A stretch of DNA of 12,706 nt from DASQHM01 sp035632095 (GCA_035632095.1 DASQHM010000088.1:1-12706); one strand, 5' to 3'. Positions 1 through 7,357 are shown, counted from the stretch's first letter. Translations and numbers: made by a program. The notes: a model not told the origin generated them from the letters alone.

Positions 1-793
1 CGCGCTGCGCCATGGCAAAGCGGGTGACGCTGTCCATCAGGCAAAGCACGTGTTTTTCCTGGTCGCGGAAGTATTCCGAGACCGCCATCATGACGTAGGC
101 GGCCTGGCGGCGGACCAACGCCGGCTCGTCCGACGTGGCGACGACGACGACCGATTTGGCCAAGCCTTGCGCGGTGAGATCGTCTTCGAGGAATTCCTGC
201 ACCTCACGGCCGCGTTCGCCGATCAAGCCGATGACGTTCACGTCCGATTTGGTGTAACGCGCCAGCATCGACAGCAGCACCGATTTGCCGACGCCCGAGC
301 CGGAGAAGATGCCCATGCGCTGGCCGCGGCAGCAAGTGACGAACGTGTTCAGCGCGCGCACGCCGAGATCGATCTTCTGTCCGACGCGCCGGCGCGCATG
401 GGCCGGCGGTGGCGCCGCGCGGAGGCTGTAGCCCGTTACGCCGTGCTGCAGCGGCGGGCCGCCGTCGATGGCCTCGCCGCGCGCGTTGATGACGCGGCCG
501 AGCCACGATTCGTGCGGGTAGATCACGGGATCCGGATCGCCGAGGGCCGCTTTGCAGCCCATGCCGATGCCTTCGAGCGACCCGAACGGCATGGCCAGCG
601 CCCGGCCCTGGCGAAATCCGACGACTTCGGCCTCGACCGTGCGTCCGCCGCGCGCTTGCATGCGGACCCGGGACCCGATGCTGAGATGCCTCTGAACCCC
701 GGCGATTTCCACCAAAAGGCCCTGGATCCCGGCGACTCGGCCGAACAATTCGACTTCCGGAAGTCTTTGGATATCGGCCAGCAGGCTCAGCAC
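1..793 (-). CDS. fliI: FliI, flagellar type III export ATPase (partial, N-terminal 264 residues)
   Basis: FliI is the cytoplasmic ATPase that energises export of flagellar rod, hook and filament subunits and is related to the F1 beta subunit. The minus-strand frame stays open from 793 to the window edge, giving 264 residues of a protein usually about 440-450 long, so the C-terminal part lies outside. Visible motifs are Walker A GSGVGKS (residues 165-171), GERGREV with the catalytic-type Glu (192-198), and Walker B HVLCLMDSVTRFA (248-260). The N-terminal beta-barrel, with FGRVAGIQGLLVEIAG near residues 17-32, is also typical. The start is GTG: an in-frame TGA lies two codons upstream, and GAGGG sits 7 bases before it. 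The gene is divergent from ctrA and has a CtrA-type box 77 bases upstream of its start. The partner fliJ would be expected just beyond the left edge. Confidence 0.95.
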   Translation of the reverse strand, partial: MLSLLADIQRLPEVELFGRVAGIQGLLVEIAGVQRHLSIGSRVRMQARGGRTVEAEVVGFRQGRALAMPFGSLEGIGMGCKAALGDPDPVIYPHESWLGRVINARGEAIDGGPPLQHGVTGYSLRAAPPPAHARRRVGQKIDLGVRALNTFVTCCRGQRMGIFSGSGVGKSVLLSMLARYTKSDVNVIGLIGERGREVQEFLEDDLTAQGLAKSVVVVATSDEPALVRRQAAYVMMAVSEYFRDQEKHVLCLMDSVTRFAMAQR

Positions 794-800
794 TGTTCAA

Positions 801-805
801 CCCTC
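801..805 (-). promoter_or_regulatory. Ribosome binding site deciding the fliI GTG start
   Basis: GAGGG on the minus strand lies 7 bases upstream of GTG at 793. Because an in-frame TGA occurs at 799-797, this is the first possible start, and the well-spaced Shine-Dalgarno sequence supports the rare start codon. Confidence 0.6.
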
Positions 806-868
806 AGGATACGGTCTGAACTCCCATTCGCCGTCATGAATGGTAGCTAAGTCATTATTGCTTTTGAT

Positions 869-885
869 GTTTAAGGTTGGGTAAA
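869..885 (-). promoter_or_regulatory. CtrA-type box upstream of fliI
   Basis: Read toward fliI the sequence is TTTACCCAACCTTAAAC, that is TTTA-N7-TTAA, one mismatch from the CtrA consensus TTAA-N7-TTAA. It lies 77 bases upstream of the fliI start. It shares TTTAC, the C before the second half and TTAA with the boxes at ctrA, cheA and chpT. Flagellar genes are classical CtrA targets in alphaproteobacteria. Binding is inferred from sequence only. Confidence 0.55.
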
Positions 886-900
886 GCCTACCCAGCGGGT

Positions 901-916
901 TGTGACCTGCGTCACG
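901..916. promoter_or_regulatory. CRP-like palindrome TGTGA-N6-TCACG between fliI and ctrA
   Basis: TGTGACCTGCGTCACG matches the CRP-family operator TGTGA-N6-TCACA at 9 of 10 defined positions, with inner arms GTGAC/GTCAC. It lies midway between the divergent starts, between the two CtrA-type boxes, so it could act on either gene. No regulator is encoded nearby, so the assignment rests on symmetry alone. Confidence 0.35.
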
Positions 917-942
917 AAAGGCCGCTTAACTCAATTTTGTGG

Positions 943-959
943 TTTACCAATTCTTAACC
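943..959 (+). promoter_or_regulatory. CtrA-type box upstream of ctrA (autoregulatory candidate)
   Basis: TTTACCAATTCTTAACC has the form TTTA-N7-TTAAC, one mismatch from the CtrA consensus, and ends 41 bases before the ctrA ATG. If the second half overlaps a -35 region, as in typical CtrA-activated promoters, transcription would start roughly ten to fifteen bases before the gene. Autoregulation of ctrA is established in Caulobacter; here it is inferred. The 17-mer is 14/17 identical to the one upstream of cheA. Confidence 0.65.
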
Positions 960-973
960 CCGTCCGTTAATAA

Positions 974-983
974 TTGGCGCCAA
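974..983. promoter_or_regulatory. Perfect 10-bp palindrome TTGGCGCCAA before the ctrA ribosome binding site
   Basis: The palindrome is perfect and sits directly upstream of the ctrA Shine-Dalgarno AAGGGG (987-992, 7 bases from ATG). At that place it would lie near the transcription start or in the short leader. It could be a repressor operator or chance in GC-rich DNA; I do not recognise a regulator for it. Confidence 0.25.
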
Positions 984-999
984 GGGAAGGGGTGATCAC

Positions 1000-1722
1000 A
1001 TGCGCGCACTGCTCATTGAAGACGACTCATTAATGGCGAAGAGCATCGAACTGATGCTCAACGCAGAAGGGGTCAACGTCTACAGCACCGACCTTGGCGA
1101 GGAGGGGCTCGACCTTGGAAAATTATATGATTACGACATCATCATTCTCGACCTGAACCTGCCGGACATGAGCGGCTACGATGTGTTGAAGAAGCTGCGC
1201 ACATCAAAGGTCGAAACACCGATCCTGATACTTTCGGGGATGGCCGAGCCGGACAAGAAGGTCAAAGGCTTGGGCTTCGGCGCCGACGACTATCTCACCA
1301 AGCCCTTCGATCGCGAGGAATTGGTCGCGCGCATCCATGCCATCGTGCGCCGCTCGAAAGGCCACTCCCAATCGGTCATCAAGACCGGCAAGCTGGTGGT
1401 CAATCTTGACACCAAATCGGTCGAGGTGGACGGACAGCGCCTGCACCTGACCGGCAAAGAATATGGAATGCTCGAGCTGCTCTCCCTCCGCAAGGGTACG
1501 ACCCTGACCAAGGAGATGTTCCTGAACCATCTCTACGGCGGCATGGACGAGCCCGAGCTCAAGATCATCGACGTCTTCATCTGCAAGCTGCGCAAGAAGC
1601 TCGCCACGGCGACCGGCGGCGAGAACTACATCGAGACCGTGTGGGGCCGCGGCTATGTGCTGCGCGATCCCGTCAGCGCCGAGGCCTCGCAGCCCAAGCG
1701 CGCCATCGGCGGCCGCAAGTAA
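1000..1722 (+). CDS. ctrA: CtrA, cell-cycle master response regulator (OmpR/PhoB type)
   Basis: CtrA is the essential transcription factor that, in alphaproteobacteria, controls cell-cycle, division and motility genes when phosphorylated through CckA and ChpT. The 240-residue protein has a receiver domain (about 1-118) with acidic pocket E7-D8-D9, phosphoacceptor D51 in LDLNLPDMSG, S79 and conserved K101 in YLTKPFD. A winged-helix domain follows (about 125-222), with the recognition-helix segment LKIIDVFICKLRKKL (187-201) and the wing WGRGYVLRD, diagnostic of CtrA. AAGGGG (987-992) lies 7 bases before the ATG. The tail after residue 223 (SAEASQPKRAIGGRK at the end) is longer than in the 231-residue Caulobacter protein and lacks its terminal Ala-Ala ClpXP signal. 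The gene is divergent from fliI, carries its own CtrA-type box and ends at a strong terminator. Confidence 0.97.
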   Translation: MRALLIEDDSLMAKSIELMLNAEGVNVYSTDLGEEGLDLGKLYDYDIIILDLNLPDMSGYDVLKKLRTSKVETPILILSGMAEPDKKVKGLGFGADDYLTKPFDREELVARIHAIVRRSKGHSQSVIKTGKLVVNLDTKSVEVDGQRLHLTGKEYGMLELLSLRKGTTLTKEMFLNHLYGGMDEPELKIIDVFICKLRKKLATATGGENYIETVWGRGYVLRDPVSAEASQPKRAIGGRK

Positions 1723-1752
1723 CACCCCCGCGCAGCGTCGCTCCGAAAACCG

Positions 1753-1787
1753 AACGCCGCGTCCCTAACCGGACGCGGCGTTTTGCT
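1753..1787. terminator. Bidirectional intrinsic terminator between ctrA and cheR
   Basis: Arms AACGCCGCGTCC (1753-1764) and GGACGCGGCGTT (1771-1782) form a perfect 12-bp stem with a 6-base loop, followed on the plus strand by TTGCTTT. Reading the minus strand, the stem is followed by CGGTTTTC. It lies between the ends of two converging units, ctrA and the che operon, so it probably serves both. Confidence 0.8.
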
Positions 1788-1810
1788 TTGACGCCTTGCG
1801 GCGGGGCGCG

Positions 1811-2623
1811 CTAGGCGGCAGTCGCGTAGACGCCACGCTGGCCCTGCATCGGCTTGAAGCGCTCGGACACGCCGAGCACGGTTTCCGCACCGCCGAGATA
1901 TAGCACGCCATCGGGCGGCATGATCTTGGACATGCGCTCGAGCACCGTGCGCTTGGTCTCCTGATCGAAATAGATCAGCACATTGCGGCAGAAGATCACG
2001 TCGAACTGACCGAGCGGGCCCGGATCGTCAAGCAGGTTGAACTCGCGGAATTTCACCATGGCGCGAAGCGAAGCCTCGATCTGCCACATCTCGTTGGCTT
2101 GAATGAAATGCTTCATCAGCGCCTGGATGGGCAGGCCGCGCTGGACTTCGAACTGCGAATAGAGCCCGACCTTGGCCTTTTCCAGGACTTCGGCGGAAAG
2201 GTCCGTCGCCATGATCTCGATGCGCCAACCGGCCAGCCGTGCCGCCTCGTCCTTCAGGATCATCGCCAGCGTGTACGGCTCCTGCCCGGTCGAGCAGGCG
2301 GCGGACCAGATGCGAATCTGCTTCTTGGCGGCCCGCGATTGCAACAGGGCCGGCAAGGTTTCCGTCCGGAACACGTCGAACGGCTTCTGGTCGCGGAAGA
2401 AGAAGGACTCGTTGGTGGTCATCGCCTCGGTGATGTCGCGCATCAGGCCTTCATCGCGGCCTTGGCGAACCTGCGCGATCAGCGCTTCCAGCCCGCCCAT
2501 GCCGCGGCGGCGGGCAAGCGGGACCAGGCGGCTTTCCAGCAGATAGACCTTCTCCTTGGTCAGCACCAGGCCCGAGCGCTGGCGGACAAGGCCGGAGAGC
2601 AGTTCGAAATCGGCCGGCGTCAT
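1811..2623 (-). CDS. cheR: CheR, chemoreceptor glutamate methyltransferase
   Basis: CheR transfers methyl groups from S-adenosylmethionine to glutamates of methyl-accepting chemotaxis proteins, and so sets receptor adaptation against CheB. The 270-residue length fits the family. The N-terminal helical domain ends with TTNESFFFRD (69-78). The Rossmann domain carries the SAM-binding segment WSAACSTGQEPYTLAM (106-121), ATDLS (139-143) and FDVIFCRNVLIYFD (207-220). Its ATG overlaps the cheB stop in ATGA (2620-2623), and GGGAG sits about 6 bases before the start, so translation is probably coupled to cheB. It is the last gene of the che operon and ends 23 bases from the shared terminator hairpin. 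No receptor gene is in the window, so its substrates are encoded elsewhere. Confidence 0.96.
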   Translation of the reverse strand: MTPADFELLSGLVRQRSGLVLTKEKVYLLESRLVPLARRRGMGGLEALIAQVRQGRDEGLMRDITEAMTTNESFFFRDQKPFDVFRTETLPALLQSRAAKKQIRIWSAACSTGQEPYTLAMILKDEAARLAGWRIEIMATDLSAEVLEKAKVGLYSQFEVQRGLPIQALMKHFIQANEMWQIEASLRAMVKFREFNLLDDPGPLGQFDVIFCRNVLIYFDQETKRTVLERMSKIMPPDGVLYLGGAETVLGVSERFKPMQGQRGVYATAA

Positions 2624-3786
2624 GCGCCGCTCCCGCGGACAAAGCGTTCTACCGTCGCGCCGATTTCGTCGATCGGCACCACGGCGCTGCAGAGACCCCC
2701 CGTCGCCACGGCGCCCGGCATGCCCCAGACGACGCTGCTGGCCTCGTCCTGCGCGACGATCGTGCCGCCGGCGCCGACGACGCTCTGGCCGCCGTTGAAC
2801 CCGTCGTGCCCCATGCCGGTCAAGATGACCGCAAGCACGCCTGGGCCGTAGGCGCGCGACAAACTGCGCAGCATGGGATCGACGGCCGGTCGGCAGAAAT
2901 TCTCCGGCGCGTCTTGGTTGAGACTAATCAAGTTCCGGCGGCCGTCGTTCTCGACCGTCAAATGCCAATCGCCGGGCGCGATATAGACATGTCCGGGCTG
3001 CACGGCCTCGCCGTCCCGCGCTTCCGCGCACGGCAATTCGATGATGCGGTGCAAGTGTTCGGCCAGGATTGTCGTGAACGTCGCCGGCATGTGTTGGGTC
3101 ACGATGACCGGCAGATCGATGCGCCCCTTCAGGTGGCTGAACAACTTGAATAGGGCCTGCGGACCGCCGGTCGACGAGCCGATGGCCAGGACCCTCGGCA
3201 AGTTCCTCGATGCCGCGCGGAGCACGATAGGCGCCCGGCGATTGTGGTTCGCGGGTCGTTGGGATTTGAACGCCGCACCGGCTTTGGCCGGCGGCGACTG
3301 GCGGCCGTCATCGCGATTGATGCGCGCCCGGCGTGCCGCGCCGAGCGCCTTGATCTTGTCGACGAGGTCGCGCTGGAACTGCGCCGCGCCCTGCAATTCG
3401 CGCGCCGAAGACGGCTTCGGGATGTAATCCGACGCACCCGCCGCGAGCGCCTTCAAGCTGATGTCGGCGTTTCGCAACGTGAGCGTCGAGGCCATGATCA
3501 CCTTGACGTCCGGGTCGATCTGCAAGAGCTTCGGCAGCGCCGTCAGGCCGTCCATTTCCGGCATCTCGATATCGAGGACCACGATATCGGGCCGCAGCCG
3601 CTCGATTTGCCTGAGCGCAATGGCGCCGTTGGCCGCCGAACCCACCACCGTAAGCTCACGATCGCCCTCGATGCAGCGCGTGATCAGTCCGCGGATGACG
3701 GCGGAATCGTCGACCACGACCACGCGGATCGGATCCGCGGCCGCGGCTGCGCTTGCTTCGCTTGTGCTGAGTTCGGGAACCGACAC
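2620..3786 (-). CDS. cheB: CheB, receiver-regulated chemoreceptor methylesterase/deamidase
   Basis: CheB removes methyl groups from receptor glutamates, or deamidates receptor glutamines, when phosphorylated by CheA. The 388-residue protein has a receiver domain (about 20-140) with D26-D27, phosphoacceptor D72 in LDIEMPEMDG and K124 in YIPKPSS. A basic Ala/Pro-rich linker (about 145-195) leads to the catalytic domain (about 197-386). The catalytic triad is visible: Ser205 in IGSSTGG, His232 in TQHMP and Asp328 in TGMGHDG. The start is GTG, forced because the preceding codon in the same frame is the TAA of cheY; the two genes touch with no base between. The end overlaps cheR by four bases. A GTG start with only a modest upstream AGGG suggests dependence on translation of cheY. 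Confidence 0.95.
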   Translation of the reverse strand: MSVPELSTSEASAAAAADPIRVVVVDDSAVIRGLITRCIEGDRELTVVGSAANGAIALRQIERLRPDIVVLDIEMPEMDGLTALPKLLQIDPDVKVIMASTLTLRNADISLKALAAGASDYIPKPSSARELQGAAQFQRDLVDKIKALGAARRARINRDDGRQSPPAKAGAAFKSQRPANHNRRAPIVLRAASRNLPRVLAIGSSTGGPQALFKLFSHLKGRIDLPVIVTQHMPATFTTILAEHLHRIIELPCAEARDGEAVQPGHVYIAPGDWHLTVENDGRRNLISLNQDAPENFCRPAVDPMLRSLSRAYGPGVLAVILTGMGHDGFNGGQSVVGAGGTIVAQDEASSVVWGMPGAVATGGLCSAVVPIDEIGATVERFVRGSGA

Positions 3787-4152
3787 TTAGATCAACCCTA
3801 CCTGCGAGAATTTCGCTTCGATGATGTCGCGATCGAACGGCTTCATGATGTATTCGTTGGCGCCGGCCTCGAGGGCCTCGCGGATATGCGCCATGTCGTT
3901 CTCCGTGGTGCAGAACACCACCACCGGATTGGTCCCGCCGCTTGCCTTGCGCAGGGCGCGCAGGAACTCGATGCCGTTCATGATCGGCATGTTCCAGTCG
4001 AGCAGGATGGCGTCCGGAATGTTCTTCAAGCACGCGGCCATGGCTTCCTTGCCGTCCACCGCCTCGACGATCTGGAAGGAAAGTTGCTCAAGGATCCTGC
4101 GCGCGACCATGCGGATGACGCGCGAGTCGTCGACGATCAGACAGCTTTTCAT
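3787..4152 (-). CDS. cheY: CheY-type single-domain chemotaxis response regulator
   Basis: This is a stand-alone receiver of 121 residues, the size of CheY, which when phosphorylated by CheA binds the flagellar motor switch, or in some alphaproteobacteria acts as a phosphate sink. Key residues are D8-D9, phosphoacceptor D52 in LLDWNMPIMNG, T82/T83 in FCTTEND, Y101 and K104 in YIMKPFD. There is no output domain. I chose ATG at 4152, giving MKSCLIVDDS, because GAGG lies 7 bases upstream; an upstream ATG at 4182 would add ten residues without similarity to receivers. It follows cheW after 39 bases and abuts cheB in the same frame. Whether it is the motor-binding or the sink type cannot be told from sequence alone. 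Confidence 0.92.
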   Translation of the reverse strand: MKSCLIVDDSRVIRMVARRILEQLSFQIVEAVDGKEAMAACLKNIPDAILLDWNMPIMNGIEFLRALRKASGGTNPVVVFCTTENDMAHIREALEAGANEYIMKPFDRDIIEAKFSQVGLI

Positions 4153-4159
4153 GACATGA

Positions 4160-4163
4160 CCTC
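4160..4163 (-). promoter_or_regulatory. Ribosome binding site deciding the cheY start
   Basis: GAGG on the minus strand, 7 bases before ATG at 4152, favours this start over the in-frame ATG at 4182. That alternative would prepend a short arginine-containing stretch not expected before the first receiver strand. Confidence 0.55.
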
Positions 4164-4191
4164 GTCTTGCACCTTGGTGCACATCACGCGC

Positions 4192-4644
4192 CTATGCCGC
4201 TTCGGCCGCTCGGCTGAAATCGAGCAGCCGTTCCACTTCGAGCACCACCAGCAGCCGGCCTTCCAGCCGGTAGATCCCGACCGACACGTCGCGCCACCGC
4301 GGATCCAACGTCGCCGGATTGCACTCGAACGCCGCGTCTTCCAAGGACAGCACCTCGCCGACACTGTCAATAAGCAGGCTGTACGCCTCGCCCTTGTGCT
4401 CGACCACCACGCTCATGCCTGGGACGTCGGCCTGGCGCGGCGGCAAGTCGAGACGGCGGCGAACGTCGACCGCCGTCACGATGCGTCCGCGAAGATTGAG
4501 CGCACCCGCGACCTCGGGCGGCGCCAGCGGAATGCGGGTGATCTTCAGCGGACCGAGCACGTCCTGAACCGAAAGCACCGGAATGCCGAAGACCTGGTCG
4601 GCAATCGTGACGGTGACAAATTCGCGGTTGGTTTCGGTGCTCAT
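4192..4644 (-). CDS. cheW: CheW, chemotaxis coupling protein
   Basis: CheW links the histidine kinase CheA to membrane chemoreceptors in signalling arrays. The 150-residue protein is a single CheW domain: EFVTVTIADQVFGIPV (8-23) forms the first strands, and the family signature NLRGRIVTAVDVRRRL covers 50-65. YSLLIDSVGEVLSL (88-101) and a final VGIYRLEGRLLVVLEVERLL (122-141) complete it. The ATG overlaps the cheA stop in ATGA (4641-4644), and GGGAG lies 6 bases before the start, so production is probably coupled to that of CheA. CheA itself carries two further CheW-like domains, so this array may have three coupling surfaces per kinase protomer pairing. Confidence 0.95.
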   Translation of the reverse strand: MSTETNREFVTVTIADQVFGIPVLSVQDVLGPLKITRIPLAPPEVAGALNLRGRIVTAVDVRRRLDLPPRQADVPGMSVVVEHKGEAYSLLIDSVGEVLSLEDAAFECNPATLDPRWRDVSVGIYRLEGRLLVVLEVERLLDFSRAAEAA

Positions 4645-7247
4645 GCGGCGCTCCCGGTTGCCAGGGTTTGCGACAACGAATTGAGTAGCGCATCGCGGTC
4701 GAACTTGGCGATGTAGTCGGCGAACCCGACTTCGCGGCCGCGCTCGAAGTCGCTTTCCGCCGTATGGGACGACAGCGCCACGATCGGCGTGTTCTGCCAG
4801 CGCTCGCCGCTCTTCACGACCTCGGCGAATTCGAACCCGCTCATGCCGGGCATTTCGATGTCGCTGATGATCAAGTCGAAGTCATGCCCTTCGTCGCGCA
4901 TCTTTAGCGCGCTGCCGGCGTCCGGCGCCGTGGTGACCTTGTAGCCGGCGACCGTCAGCAGCGGGGTCAGCATGTTGCGGAAGAACGGGCTGTCGTCGAC
5001 GAGCAGAATGCGGCGTGCGCCTTTGCCGAGGCCCCCGTCGGCGTCGCCGGCGGCGGAGAACCAGTTGGTGAACGCCTGGGTCAGATAGTGCCCGACATCG
5101 ACGATCTCGGTCGCCTTGCCCGCTACCACCGAGGACCCGAGCACGCCCGGACGGCGGCCCTTGAGCTCGATATCGAGCTTGTCCTCGACGATGTCCACGA
5201 TCTCGTCCACCGCGAGACCCATGCTGCGCTCGCCGTCGGCAAAGACCAGGATCGGCTGGCGGCCTTGCGACTTGAGCGCATAGGCGTCGCTGATCTTGAC
5301 CAGGGGCATGAGCTTGCCGCGGTATTGCACCAGAGATTGCTCGTTGGAACGTTCGACGAGGCTTACGTCGATTTCCTCGAGGCGCGCGATCAACGACAGC
5401 GGCACGGCCTTCGGCTCGGCATTGCCGGCACGGAAGACCAGCAGCGCGGTCAAATCCTCGCTCCGGGCTTGATGGCGTTGGTCCTCGCCGACCGTCGAGG
5501 TTTCGCCGCCCGCGGCCTGACCGGAAGCGGCGGCGATGCCGTTCGGATCCAAGATCATGATCACGCTGCCGTCGCCGAGAATGGTGTTGCCGGAGAACAT
5601 GCCGACATCGCGCAGGATCGGGGCGACCGGCTTGACCACGATTTCCTCGGTGTCGAAGACTTTGTCGACAACGATACCGAAGCGATAGTTCCCCACCTGG
5701 GCGACCACGACAAACGCTTCCGTGGCGCGGGCGGCCGGGTTTGGCTCGGCGAGGGCCAGCGTGCGGCTGAGGAACACCAGCGGCAGCAGCCGGTTGCGGA
5801 GCCGCAGCACCGGTGTGTCGTTGATGCGCTCGATGCGATGATCCGAATCGGCGGCGGCCCGCACCAGCTCCACCACGCTGATCTGCGGGATGGCGAAGCA
5901 CTCGCCGGCGCATTCGACGATCAACGCCGACACGATGGCGAGCGTCAACGGAATCTTTATGGTGAACCCGGTGCCTTTGCCGGCTTCGGATTTCATCTCG
6001 ATTGTGCCGCCGATCTTTTCGATATTCGTGCGGACGACGTCCATGCCGACGCCGCGACCGGAAACGGAGGTCACGGCCGTGGCGGTGGAAAAGCCGGCCT
6101 TGAAGATGAACTGCATGATCTGCTGATCGGGCATGCCGGCCAGGTCCGCCTCGCCGCCGAGACCCTTTTCGACGATCTTCGACTTGATCTTGTCGAGGCT
6201 GAGACCGCGGCCGTCGTCCCTGATCTCGATGATGATGTGGCCGCCCTCGTGGTATGCGTCGAGGTAGATGTGGCCGACTTCGGATTTGCCGGCGACGGCG
6301 CGCTCGGCGGGCCGCTCCAGGCCATGATCCGCGGAGTTGCGGACCATGTGGGTGAGCGGATCCTTGATCAGCTCCAGAACCTGGCGATCCAACTCGGTGT
6401 CCGCGCCGTGCATGTGAAGCTCGATCTTCTTGCCGAGTTCCAGGGAAAGATCGCGCACGATGCGGGGAAGCTTCGCCCAGGCGTTGCCGATCGGCTGCAT
6501 GCGGGTCTTCATCACCCCTTCCTGCAGCTCGGTCGTGACGTGGCTGAGCCGCTGCAGCGGCACCGTGAATTCGGACTCGTCGAGCCCGCGCACCATCTGC
6601 AGCAGCTGATTGCGGGTCAGCACAAGCTCGCTGACCATTGTCATGAGATTTTCCAGCAGATCGACGTTGACGCGGATCGTCTGATTGGCGATGGCGCTCT
6701 CGGCGGATTGCCTGTCGTCGTCGGCCTTCGGATGTTCGGCTCCCGCCGCAGCGGGCTTGATCGCCGCATGCTTGGGCGCTTCGATGCGCGCGGATTCCGC
6801 GGGCGCGGTCTCAGCCGGCACTGCAATGTTCGCGGCCTTCACGGCAGCCGGCGCACGCGCGGCAACCGCATCGCTCTCCGCCGCCGCGTTCAGGCCGGCA
6901 ATAAGCTCCGCATCGTCGCCCGCGGGCTCCGCTTCGTTCTTTTCCAGGCCGATCAGAATGGTCTTGATGCGGTCGATCGATTGCAGGATCAAGGTCACGA
7001 TGGGCGGCGTTACCACGACCTTTCCGTCGCGGAACTTGCCGAGCACGTTCTCCGCCGCATGGGCGACCGTCTCGAGCCGGGGCAAGCCGAGAAAGCCGCA
7101 GGTGCCCTTGATGGTGTGAACCAGCCGGAAGATGTTGTTGATCAGACTCGGATTGTTGGGGTTCCGCTCGAGATGCACGAGTTCCACGTCGAGCACTGCG
7201 ATGCTTTCCGCAGTCTCGGTGAGAAACTCCTGCAACAGGTCGTCCAT
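4641..7247 (-). CDS. cheA: CheA hybrid histidine kinase with two CheW domains and a C-terminal receiver
   Basis: CheA autophosphorylates in response to receptors and passes phosphate to CheY and CheB. The 868-residue protein is longer than typical CheA (about 650-700). In order: P1 HPt domain (1-105) with phosphoaccepting His44 in LVHTIKGTCGFLG; an Ala/Pro-rich linker (120-182) with no clear P2; P3 dimerisation (187-250); and P4 ATPase with N box THMVRNSADHG (299-309), DDGRG (344-348), FSTA and GRGVGMDVV (398-406). It ends with a first CheW-like P5 (about 435-580), a second CheW-like domain (about 598-725) and a receiver (745-862) with D751-D752, phosphoacceptor D796 and K848. I start at ATG 7247 (MDDLLQEFLTE), with GAGG 9 bases upstream, rather than 32 codons earlier, because P1 begins here. 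It heads the che operon and has a CtrA-type box 112 bases upstream. Confidence 0.95.
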   Translation of the reverse strand: MDDLLQEFLTETAESIAVLDVELVHLERNPNNPSLINNIFRLVHTIKGTCGFLGLPRLETVAHAAENVLGKFRDGKVVVTPPIVTLILQSIDRIKTILIGLEKNEAEPAGDDAELIAGLNAAAESDAVAARAPAAVKAANIAVPAETAPAESARIEAPKHAAIKPAAAGAEHPKADDDRQSAESAIANQTIRVNVDLLENLMTMVSELVLTRNQLLQMVRGLDESEFTVPLQRLSHVTTELQEGVMKTRMQPIGNAWAKLPRIVRDLSLELGKKIELHMHGADTELDRQVLELIKDPLTHMVRNSADHGLERPAERAVAGKSEVGHIYLDAYHEGGHIIIEIRDDGRGLSLDKIKSKIVEKGLGGEADLAGMPDQQIMQFIFKAGFSTATAVTSVSGRGVGMDVVRTNIEKIGGTIEMKSEAGKGTGFTIKIPLTLAIVSALIVECAGECFAIPQISVVELVRAAADSDHRIERINDTPVLRLRNRLLPLVFLSRTLALAEPNPAARATEAFVVVAQVGNYRFGIVVDKVFDTEEIVVKPVAPILRDVGMFSGNTILGDGSVIMILDPNGIAAASGQAAGGETSTVGEDQRHQARSEDLTALLVFRAGNAEPKAVPLSLIARLEEIDVSLVERSNEQSLVQYRGKLMPLVKISDAYALKSQGRQPILVFADGERSMGLAVDEIVDIVEDKLDIELKGRRPGVLGSSVVAGKATEIVDVGHYLTQAFTNWFSAAGDADGGLGKGARRILLVDDSPFFRNMLTPLLTVAGYKVTTAPDAGSALKMRDEGHDFDLIISDIEMPGMSGFEFAEVVKSGERWQNTPIVALSSHTAESDFERGREVGFADYIAKFDRDALLNSLSQTLATGSAA

Positions 7248-7357
7248 GGAATCCGTCCTCGCGCTGCTCCGGCACCACGAGCGGCCGTCGGCCAGGGCGA
7301 TCCGGAAATTGGGGGCGGCGCGGTGCTCTGCGCCTTCGCGCAAGGATGGCGGGAACA

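Noticed and set aside
50..850. A 266-codon plus-strand frame and a 198-codon minus-strand frame in the fliI region
   Set aside because: The true minus-strand frame gives FliI with Walker A, Walker B and GERGREV; the others are shadows. FliI is open at the window edge and begins with GTG.
794..999. CcrM methylation sites (GANTC) in the ctrA promoter, as in Caulobacter
   Set aside because: I found none in the intergenic region; the nearest, GACTC at 1024-1028, lies inside the ctrA coding sequence.
3244..4716. A 490-codon open frame on the plus strand across cheB, cheY and cheW
   Set aside because: It spans the antisense of three well-supported genes, has no domain, and has the composition of antisense shadow frames.
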